Origin: Leptodontidium sp. MPI-SDFR-AT-0119
Lineage: Eukaryota > Ascomycota > Leotiomycetes > Helotiales > Leptodontidiaceae
Direction of reading: 5' to 3'
Length of the DNA: 64,000 nucleotides
Assembly: GCA_020726505.1 (NCBI GenBank)
Contig: JAHLEZ010000011.1
Coordinates: 310,001-374,000, forward strand
Positions 12,120 to 24,702 of the stretch are shown here, piece by piece. The notes beneath the pieces were generated by a model. The model ran no database searches. It worked only from the letters and a program-made list of their open reading frames with translations, and was not told the origin of the DNA. The translations under genes were made by a program, and so were the position numbers. Positions within the stretch are counted from its first letter, which is position 1. Every line of letters starts with the position of its first letter.

Positions 12120-13018
12120 CCTGAATATCTGCGCGGTGGTGGAGGAACGATGTGAGAGTGAGGAGTATTTGCGCCAGTACGGCGACAGATGGTGAGGTTT
12201 GTATGGTTGGGTTTTCGCAGGAGCTTCGCAGTCGGAGGGTCAAGTATCAGAATACGCTAGGAGGGATGCACGAAGAAGGGGGGGATAGCGTGAGAGTCTG
12301 TCCTAGGTCGGCTTGTCAGCATCAGCGGCCATGAGCCATGGAAGGATGAGTGAGAGAGAGAAAAAAGGCATGGAAGGATTTGAGAGCCTAGACTGACTTG
12401 CTTGCACGAGTTTGTGAAGCGGACAAGGCAGGGGGGTGAGTGAGGGAGGGTCGCCTGGAAAGAGACAAGGGTTCAACGTGCGGTACGGAGTAGAGAGAGG
12501 TCTCAGACTGGGATTGCGGGTGGGGGTGAACCCTGGGAGCTGGTCAACCGATGAGAAGGGGGAGGGCAGAAGAGCCAGCGGCGCGGTGGCGTGAGGGAGA
12601 CTTTTGATGCTGTATGAGACTGACTTGTTGATACTTTGGAGATGTGGTTGTTGTGGGAGTGTGTTTCGGCGGAGGGAACTGACAATTGAGCAGCAGCAGC
12701 AGCAGCAGCTAGCTAGCTGGTCCCGTGTTGATGTCCCGAGGACGGATGTGGAGAGTCGCGTTAGTTGTACGGACGGGTGTATGCCCCTCGGTGATTGGCA
12801 CTGCATGAACCTGGTTCTCACTGCTGCGGTGGTGTTACTTTACTTATTGGTGTAGGCAAGGCCCAGACAAGGGGCTGCAGTGGTGTAATTGAGGTGGTGG
12901 TTCTGGGTGTCCGGTTCGGCGGGGACAACGACAGCGACAGCGACAGCGAGGGAGAGTGGTCTCGAAGGATGTCGGGGGTTCCTGTCAGGTACGACAAGCG
13001 CAGCAGCGCGGCTTGTAC

Positions 13019-13030
13019 TACTGTACAGTA
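13019..13030. promoter_or_regulatory. 12-bp perfect palindrome tactgtacagta, copy 1
   Basis: A perfect 12-bp inverted repeat in the shared upstream region of the G-alpha and MFS genes. The identical palindrome recurs at 13806-13817. Palindromes of this kind can be binding sites for dimeric regulators, but no specific factor is assigned. Confidence 0.35.
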
Positions 13031-13132
13031 GGTACAGTGAGTGATACCAAACTGGCGGCAGTGGTGTGCGTGTGAATGCGCTTCGGGCCCAGTGGGGGGA
13101 GACGGGGTGTAGCGCTGTGTGTGGTGTTGATA

Positions 13133-13146
13133 GGTACTCGAGTACC
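13133..13146. promoter_or_regulatory. 14-bp perfect palindrome ggtactcgagtacc
   Basis: A perfect 14-bp inverted repeat with a ctcgag core (also an XhoI site), about 1 kb upstream of the G-alpha start codon. A regulatory role is speculative. Confidence 0.3.
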
Positions 13147-13805
13147 GAAGCAAAGTAAAGGTAGTTTACCAAAAGACACAGAAACAGGTGCGCGGCAGAT
13201 GCAGGTGAAGAATGGAGACGGAGATGCGCAGATGCAGCAGATGCAGATGGGTGGGTGGGCTGGCTGGTGAAGCAGCAGTCGGAAGTCATGGAAGTCGCTG
13301 TGACTGGTGGACAAGCTGTTGATTCCTTTGGCCGTTAAGGGAGGTCCTCCGTACTGTAGGTTGCTTGGTTGAGGGGAGAGGGGGGGAGGAGGGGAGCGGA
13401 AGCGAACAGGATCTGATAGGCGTCCGGGCCTGCTAAATGCCTCTGCCAACGCTGATTTGGCCGCTAAACACGGGAGAGAAAGCCACTAGGATCAGGGCTG
13501 TTGGGCGAATCTTCCGTGTTCCAGGGGGCTTTTGAACAAGCCGGCATTGCAATTGGCAGACGGTGATATCTTGCGGAAACGAATTTGCTTTTTGGCCTGC
13601 TTTTACTTTCTCTTCGATCACGCATTACTCTTTTCGTCCTAGGGACGAACTCAGGCTAAATTCGTGTCATGGGTAGCATAGTGTGGAAGGGTCTTGTTTT
13701 GTAACGATAGAGAAGCTACCGTACCATGCGTGTTGAACACATGGCAGGAACCTGGAAAGCTCGCAATCTGCCTGGTCTTGCTTTCTATCTACGGAGTACT
13801 TACAG

Positions 13806-13817
13806 TACTGTACAGTA
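13806..13817. promoter_or_regulatory. 12-bp perfect palindrome tactgtacagta, copy 2
   Basis: Second perfect copy of the palindrome found at 13019-13030. It is embedded in a wider run of acagtac/gtacagt half-sites at 13801-13818. Confidence 0.35.
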
Positions 13818-15465
13818 AGCAAACGATCGTTGCTTGCCTTCCTTGGCAGATAACAATTGCTTATCATATCAAGGCATTCGTCCCTCAAGGCTCTTTCACT
13901 TCTGTTCTCCTTCCTTCGTGCAGTTTTGTTTGTTTTGTTTTTGTGCTTGCTTTAGTAAACTACCTTCTTCTAATATGCACTGTTGACTCTTGCAATAGCT
14001 CTACTTGCCTAGGTACTAGGAGTCTGATTTGTTACTCTTCCTCCCCTGCTGCAGCGGTTCTATTTCCACAGGGCCGGCCCTACTATAGATTAATACAGTA
14101 TCTCCTTTTCTCAAACTGCTCTCCTCATCTCCTGCACTTCTCCTCTCCTCTCATGTCTCTCCAAGTCCATCCAAGTCTGCCCTTTTTCACTCAGTATCAA
14201 GCCATGTCTCGGCAAGAAACTTTCAAGCACCCTTACTCTATATCAATCCACCCGCTTGCCTCCTCGAGTTCCACATAGCATCGTCATAGCCAGTGAGGTG
14301 ACTGACCACCGCTTAAACTTCACTCCCGAGACATTTTGAGACGTTCTACTCACCTTCCACACGTGGCTTGAAATGTGTGCCCGCCCCCCTTTTTAACCCC
14401 CTGATTATCTGAGATTAATTACAGGTGCGGACAGCGGGACGGGAGATCAAGATCAAGATCAACCAACAGGTTTGTAGCCGAGGGCGCTAGGCCGATTCTC
14501 CTGATATTCCAGCGATGGGGCAGCAGAGGGAGTTTCTTGAATTGCTTGCTTGCATCTCGCATGCATGCTGCTGCACTTGACGACGACGACGACAGCGATT
14601 AGGGCACCATGCACTGGCGATGATCCTAATTTCTGGATTTAGAATATGCTTGTAGGTCTTGATATTTCCAGGCTCCTGTGGACTCTGGAGTTGATTTTCT
14701 CCGACACGTTTTGAATCTTTGATGAGTAAAAAGTTTCCTGAACGCCAGCTCGAACCAACACCACTTGCCGTACTGGAGGAGATTTATCGTCTATATTATC
14801 AAATTCAGGCTGATCTGCGATAGAAGTCAAGGATCGAAACAGCGATCACAAGTGCGTTCAAAGTGGTGATCGGGTAATTCGAAGCTCTGGCGAGAAGTTT
14901 CTAGCATATCTGGGGATTTTCAATGATTGCTCGAGCGCCTCAAAACACTGAGGTATTTGAGGAAAGGAGTGGTTTTCGAATGAAATTCTGAAGACTGTAA
15001 TGCAGAGTACGGACAACGTCGACAGTTCCGAGTCTCAAGCGAGAGAGTTGTGTGATTTTGGGCAATCGACGCCTCATGTTGACGATTTGACAACCATCTC
15101 CAGCAATGCCAACAGATGTCTATTATCAGAATATTTGTACTATATTTGATCTATCTGCCCATGAAGATGATCTCCCCCAGCAAATTGATCGCGCCTTCCT
15201 TATTGTTGTCTTAATACATTCTTTACTTACCAGCCGCTCCTTCCTCATATAATGACAACACGGTCCAGCCTTTTTGCACGGTTTACAACTCTCTTCCGCT
15301 CCCTTTCTCTCCTCCACCCATCTACACCTCAGCATCTCCAGCATCCTCATTGCCACACTCCCTTCTCTATCGCATTCTTTACCAGCTCTCCAGCAGAGAA
15401 CACTTCAACAGTAGATACCATCTGCTGGAAACCTCCAATTTTCTCCTCCTTGTTGACATCATTAC

Positions 15466-18400
15466 ATGCCTGGCGACTTTCATGGAACTGTTGAGGTAGT
15501 CCCGTCGTTACGTCGACGAGCCTCAACAGAGTACAGTACCGGGCTTGATTACTCCACCTGCCTACTCGTGGACGAAGATATCGTCTCTCGCGTTCGCTCA
15601 CTGCTTCTATCGAGAAACGACCACTGGCCTGCACGGACCCCAAACACATCTGACGAGCCTTTCCTTCGAGAATCGGAATCGTGCGAACTTGTTTCTGGAT
15701 TCGATTTCAGCTCTGCGAAGAGTGTCGCGAAACTTGCTCGACGAGTTACTGGCCGACTCAGTGTTCCCGAGATCAGAAGAGCTCAATCGAAGAGCGCGAT
15801 GGCAGACCTGGAACGAAAGCCTACACAACCTCTCAAGACAATTTTACGTGTGTCAAGTTCCACCAATGACCTAAAAGACCCTATTGACCCTGCTTTTACC
15901 CCCGAGCCCAAGAGCAAATTCCGATTCCCGAAACTGGTCTTGCGGGACAAGAAGGCGACGGAACTAGAAGGCATCAAATCATGCGTCGAGATCAGTCCCC
16001 TTATACCTGTGAACGACGAAGAGCTACACAAGACAGAACTGGACTGTTGCCCTCCTTGTGATCCCACCGATCCACTACCGTCCAAGTACCTCGTCAAGCA
16101 CCCAAGGCTTCCAAGCCCTGGACTTGAAATCGAAGCTGCGGATCTGGCGTGCTTTATGAGCGGGTGTGAGCCAGCCCTCAAGAACTGCTCGAAACATCGT
16201 CGTCGATCGAATTCAGGATCGATTCGAAGCTCATCTGTTGACCGGCGCATTGAAGAGGATTTCAGATCATTACCAGAGGGTCTGGCAAAATTGGGCATTT
16301 CAGTGAAGGGCATGAAACCTAGGGCCTCATCGCTCAATGCAACTGATGGCCACTACACAATTTCCGGGTCACTGAATTCTGGCGAATCGGAAGATTCAAA
16401 GGTGGAGATGCGCAACCCAGCTGCAAAGTCCCCAGGTCGAACCCGAAAGAGTCTGCGGTCACCAGTTGAGAGAGCCCTGTCGCCAATCAGTAGCGTAACT
16501 TCTGGATCTACCATGGACGCATTTCCACTTGCTGTTCAGTCGTTGGAGCTTGCAGAAATGGAGCAATCGCCTGGCCATTTCTCTACAACCGTTGCTACGA
16601 ATTTCAGCTTGCCAGGCTATAAAGCAAAGCGTGCTTCACAGTCATTGCGAACCAAACTTGCAGAAATCTCGGCTCGAGTCGAAGAAGGTTCTGCGTCGCG
16701 ATCGCCTAAGTCTACTGAACCACTTAAACCTCAGATTGCTGCAAATAACGAGAAACGTCCTATGTCTAATCCCGGTCGAGTTCCTACAGATGTTTCGATT
16801 TCCGTTGTGCAGCCTGTCTTCGAGCAGACTCCTACGAGCGAAGATTCGAGATCTCGACAGTCTCGAAATTCTATTGCTCGCAAGCCAGTCCCTTCAGACA
16901 ATTTGGATCAAGACTCAGGAAACGCGGCTCAGGATCACAGAAAGTCCAGAGTCTCTTTCACCCCCAAAGACTCGACATCAAATCAGGAGATTGATCACAA
17001 GCAATCTAATACGCATTCGAATCTAAGAGCACCCAACCAGCCGGCATCGCCGCAGCAATCAGAGGCTCATCCTAGTGATTCTGTTCGCGAAAGGAGATCC
17101 GATACTTCTCTGAGATCCAACACCGCTTCGATGAAATCGAAACCTTACAGCCCTTCACTTCTCTCAGGAGCCTCAAGAAACTCAGTCATTCGACATGCTC
17201 TTCTGAAAACCTCCATTACAGAAGCCCAACCAGTCGACACTGGGTTGCCTGTACCTCCTCTTCTGTCTGCAATTTCCAGCTTGTCCGAGAAAGTTATGCC
17301 AAGTGAGCCCGCTTACAACGAAGTTTTAAAATCGGCTGGTAGTGACTCGAAGGGCAAAGATTCACAAAGGGAGACGGAGTACTTCGACACTCGTGAGCCG
17401 CCGGGGAGTGACGAGAAGGAAAAGGCCAATTTTGATACTTCCGGTGCCGAGACTTCGAAGGCGGCGAACGGTAGCCCGGTCAAAGGAGCAACATCTCCCA
17501 AATCGGGCGACGTCGGAAAAATCGAGGCAAATAAACAGACAGAAAATCCCAAGGAGAAGCCAGTGGCTGGTCCTGCCAGTCCACACGAGCGCCCTAGAGA
17601 TGGAGCCCCATTTCCCATCTCCGGCCACCTCACCGATCTTCAAAAAGCGAAGGACCTTGTCGACAGCGTGCGAGGCCGCATTCAAGAAGCTCAAGAGCAG
17701 ATAATCCAAGCAATAGCATTCGAGAGGCAAGAAGGTCATGGCTCCGCCACCAATATGCCTGTCGATTCTTACAGTCTCGATAAAGATACCGCCGAGGGTG
17801 CGCTACGTGCATTCTCGAAGACCGGTGGATCATTTCCAACCTCTAGAAGTGCACTGGTATCTCCCAAATCTCACACACTTGGCCAATGTCAATCACCAGA
17901 AGAAGGGTTAGCCGAGAAGAGTGTGGCTGAAGTCGACTTTGATCAACGCCTGTCACCAACTGGGAATGGGAATGGACTAGATTCCTCGTCTGGTCCCATG
18001 CAAAATCTGCCAGTTGACTCCAAAGATAATTGTACAGAATCTACTCCCGTGTCAGAGCAGACTGCAGCCGTCGTACCTACCCAAAGAGGTAAATTGTTGG
18101 AGAGTCAAGTCCCTGGCAAAAGTCAGCTCCCTCAACCACCTGTGGATTTCTCAAATGCAGAATATTGGGGCTTCGTTCCTGCTGTCAAGGAGGCGGTTCA
18201 GAACGCAGTTCAAATAGCGGTTCGAAATGCTGTACAGGACATCGTTGTACCACCTGGTATGGACGAGTCCTCCAATGAATATCGGCAGCTTGTATCGGCT
18301 TCGCTCACGCGAGCTTCCAAGAATGCAGATAAGCACATTCAGCGCGCTGCTGCGAGAAATGTAATGCCGCTGTCGGAAATGGATTCTGAGGCTACTGTTA

Positions 18401-21400
18401 TTCTTTCAGGCCGGAATACAGGACAGGGACAACCAGCTACAAGAGAGCCAGCATCACGTAAAGCTTCAAGCCAAGCACAAGAGAGCCAGTCGCCAGCCAA
18501 TGGAACTGTACCCATCCAAAGTTCTAATCACGGATCTGTCTCTTCGCGAGAAAACGATCGTGGACAGCTGAGTAAGTCCGGATCACCTCGTCCAGGCTAC
18601 AGCCCACGTCGTCTTTCCGATGCTCGCCAGAATCGGGTGTTGTCTCCGCGCCCCTTTTCTCCTGAAGAGCTAGAATCAATACCTCTGGATTCTGATAGTA
18701 AGGCTCCTCTCGACGACGCCAATGGAGCTTGGAAAATATCCCAGGCGTATGCATGGAAGAAGGGCCCACCTGCTGGTTATAGCGCGATTCCAGCTCGTCA
18801 TTCTTCCAGGAATCAGGTTCTCAGTCCTAAAACAAAAGCTACAAATTCGTTTGCGAAAGTCTCAGCTCAAGGATCCCTGATGGGTTCTCGCAAGCGATCC
18901 TACGAGCGTCTTATCTCCAGAGGTAGCCAGGGCCTTCGTTCTGTGTCCTCAGCTGGCTCACTGAGAAGTGCTGGCTCGGCAGATAAAGACAAGGATGCGG
19001 TGGAGTTAGCACCTCTGAATCAGGATCCCAGTCGTCGTAAAAGCATGAGCTCTGCTTCGCTATCTGGAGAGCGACTCGGGCGCAAGAACACCGTCCACTG
19101 GCTGAAAGATCTGCTATCAACAAATGGCCCGTATGAAACTCGATTTACAGCTCTACCCCCAAGAACAAGAGGTGTAAGGCCTGTCAGATCCCAGACGGCT
19201 CCCGTCAAGCCTGTCGATGAGTTGTACTTGGGAAGAACTCCAGATCCCGCAAATCTTGCGAAAAGCGTTACCAAGCCGCAAGCAACCAGAGTCAAGGAGG
19301 ACAAAAGAACCGACATCTCGGAAACTTTTACGCGCACCATCAAAGATCTTGAGAACCTCATGAACGAAGCTCTCTTTATTGCTAGACAAGCAACCGATAG
19401 TCCTGATATCTCGAACCTCCAGGATGGCCTCGAGAAGTCTATTAACGTTCTACATAATAGTCAGAAGGTGCAACCGAAAGTTGATGCACATCGTACACCT
19501 GCTCTACCAAGTCGAATGCAATCAAAGGTCGCTGCTACTCGCTGCTCCGATTCGGATTTTAGTGATCCAAGCGTACATGAAAGTCTGCGGAGCTACTCTG
19601 GGAGTAGTGAATCTGATCTTACCGACCAGGAAAATCCTCCCAGCCCTGCTCAAATTCGAAGCATTACATTATCTGCTAAGGATCTGCCCTCAAGGCATGC
19701 ATCTGGGTGGCCGCCAACGGGTCGAGTCTCAACGCCATATCCTCCTGCATCGTTTCCTCAATCGCGAGCCTCCATAGCTGCTGAGACTCGTCTTGATCAG
19801 GACATGAATGCCTCCATCGATCAGATCAGAGCAGCAGATCCCCGCTCAATGCGCACCGAAACCAATATGGACATCACCAAGATGGACGCAGCTTCTCGAC
19901 ATCAGCCATCGAACCGTAACAGCAATGCTGGTGTGCAGGCTGATTCCAGAAGGATGACTGCCGCTACATTCCCGCCAATGGGTATCGAGGAGGCTGAAGA
20001 GGCAGACCAGAATGACCATAAGCCACAGTTCAGGACCCTCGAGCCCTTTAGCACAGAACGTCGAAGTACGGAACACCGCAAGAGCTCCGCAAAGTCCCCG
20101 AGACGACTCAGTCCCAAACGAGCAACCGTCGCCAGTACCACTGCGCTGGACTCCAACGACACGGTAACAGATTTCAAAAATGGTCGTAATGGCACAAGCG
20201 GAGTTGGTCCTCTGCCCCAACTCACTCCTCGCCGAGGGACTGGGTTCGTTCCGGTCTGTATTAAAGAGCATTCCGAGGAAGATCACCAGGCTATCCGAGA
20301 AAAGCTTGCTGCCAAAGAAGTTCCCGGGAAGCAAGAGGTACGTGACTACATAATTGAGAACCGTCATCCTCCAATTACACCCCGGGCGAGCTCCTTGATG
20401 TTGAGAAAGCGAGCTGAGCAAGGACAGTCGAGATCTAAGTTTGTTTCCGGTCAAACTACTCAGACTGGTCGAACTTATAATTGGCAAGATATTGATCATA
20501 CGAAAATAGAGCCCTGCTCTCAAGCGGCGACCAGAGGACAAACAGTTGCGCCAGAGCCACAAATCATTGATCCCAATAGCAGGCGTTACTCACACAGTCT
20601 GGATGGTTCCCTAATGACCCACAGTGAGGTCCTCGATTTTGACACCGGGTATGGAGTTCGACATCGTGGAGGGGGAGGAGAGTCTAGTCGAAGTAGAGCA
20701 CACGAGGCAGTGGAGCTACGAGACAGTCCTGGTTCAAATCTTCCTCCAACGATGAAGGGAGAGCGGAGCAGCAAGAAGAATCACTTCTCGCTTGGTGGAA
20801 AGAGACATCTCAGTCTCAGAGATCATCACATCAAAGGATTTAGTCTTGCCAGGTCCCACAAGCGGCAAACAATTGCGAGAGATTGGTCTCCGGGACGAAA
20901 GCGGTTTGTTGCAACCGTTGCTTGCATCAGCACTGCTTTGATCGGACTCCTAGTTGGGATATATGCTGGAGAGACGCCTGCAATTCAATACTATATCGTC
21001 GACTTTCATCATTACACAGTTCTCGGCAATGTCTTCTTCTTCATCGGTCTGGCCATCCCCACATTCTTCTTCTGGCCATTACCGCTTCTTCATGGACGGA
21101 AGCCCTACATAATGGGATCCATGTCACTCGCCATGCCTCTACTATTCCCACAAGCTCTTGCGGTTGGTGAATTTCGATCGCCATATGTGTCAACGTGGAG
21201 AGTTGGACTCATCATGTCTCGAGCTCTCATGGGATTTTGTCTCGGTTTCGCTAACATGAACTTCAAGCAAATGCTCACTGATCTGTTTGGTGCCTCGTTA
21301 CAAAGCACTAACCCTCACCAGGAGCATGTAGATGAGTTTGATGTAAGACGACATGGTGGCGGTATGGGCGTCTGGCTTGGGCTCTGGACTTGGTCTGCGC

Positions 21401-22978
21401 TTGGTTCCATCGGCATCGGCTTCATGATTGGAGCTGTTATCATCAACAACTTGAACCCAGCCTGGGGCTTCTATGTCAGCATTTGTATTATTGCATTTGT
21501 AATGCTGCTGAATGTCCTGTGCCCAGAGGTGCGCCGCTCTGCATTTAGAAGATCGGTGGCCGAAGTGGTCAATGAAGGGGATGTATCTCGCAGACTAGCA
21601 CGCGGTGAGGTCAAGATGCATGTGTTCCAAACCGGTCCCAAATGGTGGGGTGAAGAGTTTCATTCTGGTGTTGTGCTCACCCAAAGGATGCTGCGACAGC
21701 CTGGCTTTCTCATCATGGCTTTGTACACTGCCTGGATCTACGGACAGCAAGTTCTCATTACCTTGGTATGGCTCCAAGCTCGCTTGTGCGAAGGCGGCTA
21801 ACAGTTTATAGTTGTTGGGTGCTTTGATGTCTAAGGATTACAAGTTCACATCGCCACAGGTCGGTGGAGCTGGTCTAGCAATACCAATTGGCGCTCTTAT
21901 TGCCATACCATTTCAGAAGGCTTCTCTTTTCAGTCGAGCTCGTCAGATAGCCCCCGTGAGTGACGACGGTACCTTCAAGAAGAAGGTTTCCTGGACTTCA
22001 CACATGGTCCGACGCTCCATATTCGTCTTATGTCTTCCGCTTGCTGGTATTGCATATACTCTCTCGTCTGGTGGCCCTCCGATTCCATTCATCCTCCCCA
22101 TCTTGTTTGCGGCACTGATCGGATTTCTGTCAAATCTTGCCATGGCAGAATGTCATGGTATCATCATGGAAACATTTGATACTTCCGATCTTCAACCTGG
22201 AATGACTGGTCGCAGCAGAGGATCAGCTGGTGGTAAAGCTACGAGCAAGCGAACGAACTACTCGTCGTTCCCACGTGTTGCTTCTGGGTTCGCTATCACT
22301 CAAGGCTTTGGCTACTTGATCGCTGCAGCTTCTTCTGGTGTTGGAGGAGTCCTCACACGGCACCTTGGTCAACAAGCTGCTACTGGTGTCATGGCAGGTA
22401 TCCTCCTCATCCTTTCAATCATGCTTCTGGGAACTTTAATTCGTTACACCGATGTGGAAATCATTCCAGACTCTCGGAAGGATGAGATGGAGCAATATCA
22501 CAATGCTCGTCGAACCTCTGCCATCCGTCAGCAAGAAGGTATTCAGGAGGAAGAACCATGGCGTCCTATCATCATTGGTAATCCTCACCACACCACGCGT
22601 CGCATGTGCCTCCTCGAACTTGGCAGTCTCTCGCGCTTCAGCGAGATCCGTCTCAAGAACAAGCTAGTCGACGAACAAAGTCTCGAAGCCAAGCATCCGA
22701 ATCAAGCAGCCATGAACGAACTGAAGAATAAGATTCATGAGAAAGAGATGGAAGTTGTCAACCATGTTCGCAGAAGCTTGAGTCGCCACAGTTCTAGAGG
22801 GAGCAGGCGGAGCCGTAGTGATGGTCCAGAGCAGGGTGATCTAGGAGGACATCGAGAGATGCTGAACCGTGGGGGGTCGGGAAACGGGTCTGGACGACCT
22901 GCTGTCTCGAGGGGAGCGAGCGGCAGGGGGAGTGGGAGGAAGGGAACCAGTATGGCGAGGAAGGGTATCGAAGAGTAG
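15466..22978 (+). CDS. Giant major-facilitator transporter with ~1,800-residue disordered N-terminal region
   Basis: Two exons, 15466-21765 and 21812-22978, joined by a 46-nt GTATGG...TATAG intron in phase 0; 2,488 residues. Residues 1 to about 1,810 are rich in Ser, Pro, Arg and Lys with many RRxS and SP sites (for example HRRRSNSGSIRSSS), so probably disordered and phosphorylated. Some segments look structured: a helix around SAKSVAKLARRVTG, an amphipathic Ala/Val helix (VPAVKEAVQNAVQIAVRNAV) and WKISQAYAWKKGPPAGYSA. From about 1,812 on there are twelve hydrophobic segments, six on each side of a cytosolic loop, interrupted by the intron in TM7. This is an MFS layout, including LHGRKPYIMGS after TM2 and RVGLIMSRALMGFCLG in TM4. 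The C-terminal tail is basic and Ser/Gly-rich. Substrate unknown. The 3' end may be incomplete; see the next entry. Confidence 0.85.
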
Positions 22979-23250
22979 GAGTAGTCGGCGAGAAGAAGAA
23001 GACCGTGTCATTTGCGCCACGGGAGAGAGTGGTACATAGGGAACGTAACTTTGTGACGGAACTGTTTAGATTGGTACTTGGACTTTTTGTTACGGTGGTG
23101 GAGGTTATTTGGAAGTCGGTTGGTGCTAGAGGAGGTCTACAGGAAGTTGAAGAGTATGGTGGGGGTTTCCAGGGTTGGTATTGGCGTGGGAGTGTGTATT
23201 CTTTGAATGGAGAGTTGGTTGGGAGGAGAAGGAGGAGTGTGAGGGTGTGA
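22951..23250 (+). other. Possible missed C-terminal coding segment of the MFS gene
   Basis: Just beyond the MFS stop codon, in another frame, sequence reads as clean protein: YGEEGYRRVGVVGEKKKT, then VSFAPRERVVHRERNFVTEL, a hydrophobic helix (FRLVLGLFVTVVEVIW) and a basic end, closing at 23250. It has no ATG of its own. A phase-0 intron from 22904 to 22950 (GTCTCG donor, AACCAG acceptor, 47 nt) would attach it to the MFS protein, but that donor is weak. A sequencing or genuine frameshift is the alternative. It would add about 99 residues in place of the present last 25. Confidence 0.4.
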
Positions 23251-24702
23251 GGATTGATAGATTTCTAGAAAATGAACAGTGTTATGAATGTTTTGGTTGG
23301 AGATTTGAGATTTGAGCTGAGAACTGTACATGGTCTGGTGTGTCTGTGATGTGCGATGTGGGATGTGGGATGTGGAATGTGTGATAGGAATGTGACTCCA
23401 AGGTTGAGCTTGAAAGCAAAGAGCGGAGCACAACATTACCCAGTTGCTCCCCCTTGCCTTGAAAGGCGGAATCCGAGCAACCCTCACCTAATTAGTCTCT
23501 GGAGAGCAAGTTGTGCGACGTATTTGAAATATACCAGCATCAATACGGCGGAGTGGGCTAGGTAGATAGGCTTTAACTTGACTTCGAGAGGATAGGATTG
23601 TGGCTATGAATGTGGGTGGTTGGAGAGGAGAAGGGGGATGGGTTTTTGTGGGGAGCTTGGGTGAAGAGTGTAGAGTAGAGGAGGTTGTGATGTAAGCGAG
23701 GGGTGGTGGTGGAGGAAATGATATGGAGAAGCGATTGAGGGTTGTGGTGTTGTGCGGTGTGTTGTGGACTTAGCTTTCGTAATGTTGTTTTGTAGTTGCG
23801 GTGGAGAGGTTGTAAGGTTATGAAGGAGAGGTTGTGAGGGAGAGGGATTGTGTCGCATTGAACTGGATTGGATACTTATGAAAGCTCCCTGGGCCCTAAC
23901 TCCTAAGTTTTGTACCGGAGACTAGAGTCCTCTATTCTGTTCTCCAAGGCCAGAAAATGGACGATTGGGAGAGGAATGAAGAAGAGAATTCTGGGATTAG
24001 AACTTCTAATGTGGACCTGTATTGACCTGAGTTGAACCCGGTATCAAATTGAACCAGGTGAGGAGGCATTGAAGATTTCTAGGTAACCTGTGGCACGACA
24101 CTTGTAAGCTTGTAGTCCTACCTGCTTGGCCTCGGAGAAAAAAGAACTTTCTCCCGGCTGATAGATCGGATTTTCCATATAGATGTACAGCATATGGAAG
24201 GATAGAGGTTTTGTTGGAAACTTCCAAGACCCTCAGACCCTGCATATAGCCACTTGTGCTGCTGCTCCTTCCCTTGCCCTCTCTGATGCCTCCTACTTGT
24301 AACCCATTCGAGTCGAGCCATCATCTCCCTCTTGTCCGGCCGCCCAATTGCAAGTCCCAAATCACCGCAGAACAGTCCAGCCTCACTCACAATCACTCAC
24401 AGCAGATCCCCAAAGGTGTCGTGTCATGAGAAGCAAACGCCTTGATGATTGTAATGTACGGTCCTCAGGTTTCATGTGAAATTATGCCACCATTTCCATA
24501 TTCCCCATGCCATCGGAATCCATGCACGAAAAGGACAAAAACCGAAGAAAGCCGATTTGCGAAAAAAGGGAGTATGCGTTGAATGAGAAAAGACACAGAG
24601 CCCAATTTCCATTCCGCAACACCATTTTTTGCCCTGCCCCTTCCATCTTCCCCGCACGCACATTCCATATGCAACCGCCCCCGGTAGAAGTGGACGAGTC
24701 GT
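23251..24702. other. Gene-free stretch between convergent genes
   Basis: 3' flanks of the MFS gene (plus) and eS24 (minus). A short degenerate gatgtgg/gatgtgc repeat sits near 23,350-23,385. Minus-strand frames here are His/Ser/Pro-rich and lack family similarity. Confidence 0.5.

Larger units (their letters stand above)
12120..15465. other. 3.3-kb divergent upstream region of the G-alpha and MFS genes
   Basis: No convincing gene. From about 12,300 to 13,460 the minus strand is CT-rich, fitting promoter and leader sequence of the G-alpha gene. From about 15,240 to 15,460 the plus strand is CT-rich, fitting the leader of the MFS gene. It contains an AGC microsatellite near 12,690-12,710, a CGA microsatellite near 14,580 and three perfect palindromes listed separately. 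Introns in either 5' UTR are possible but cannot be shown. Confidence 0.5.
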
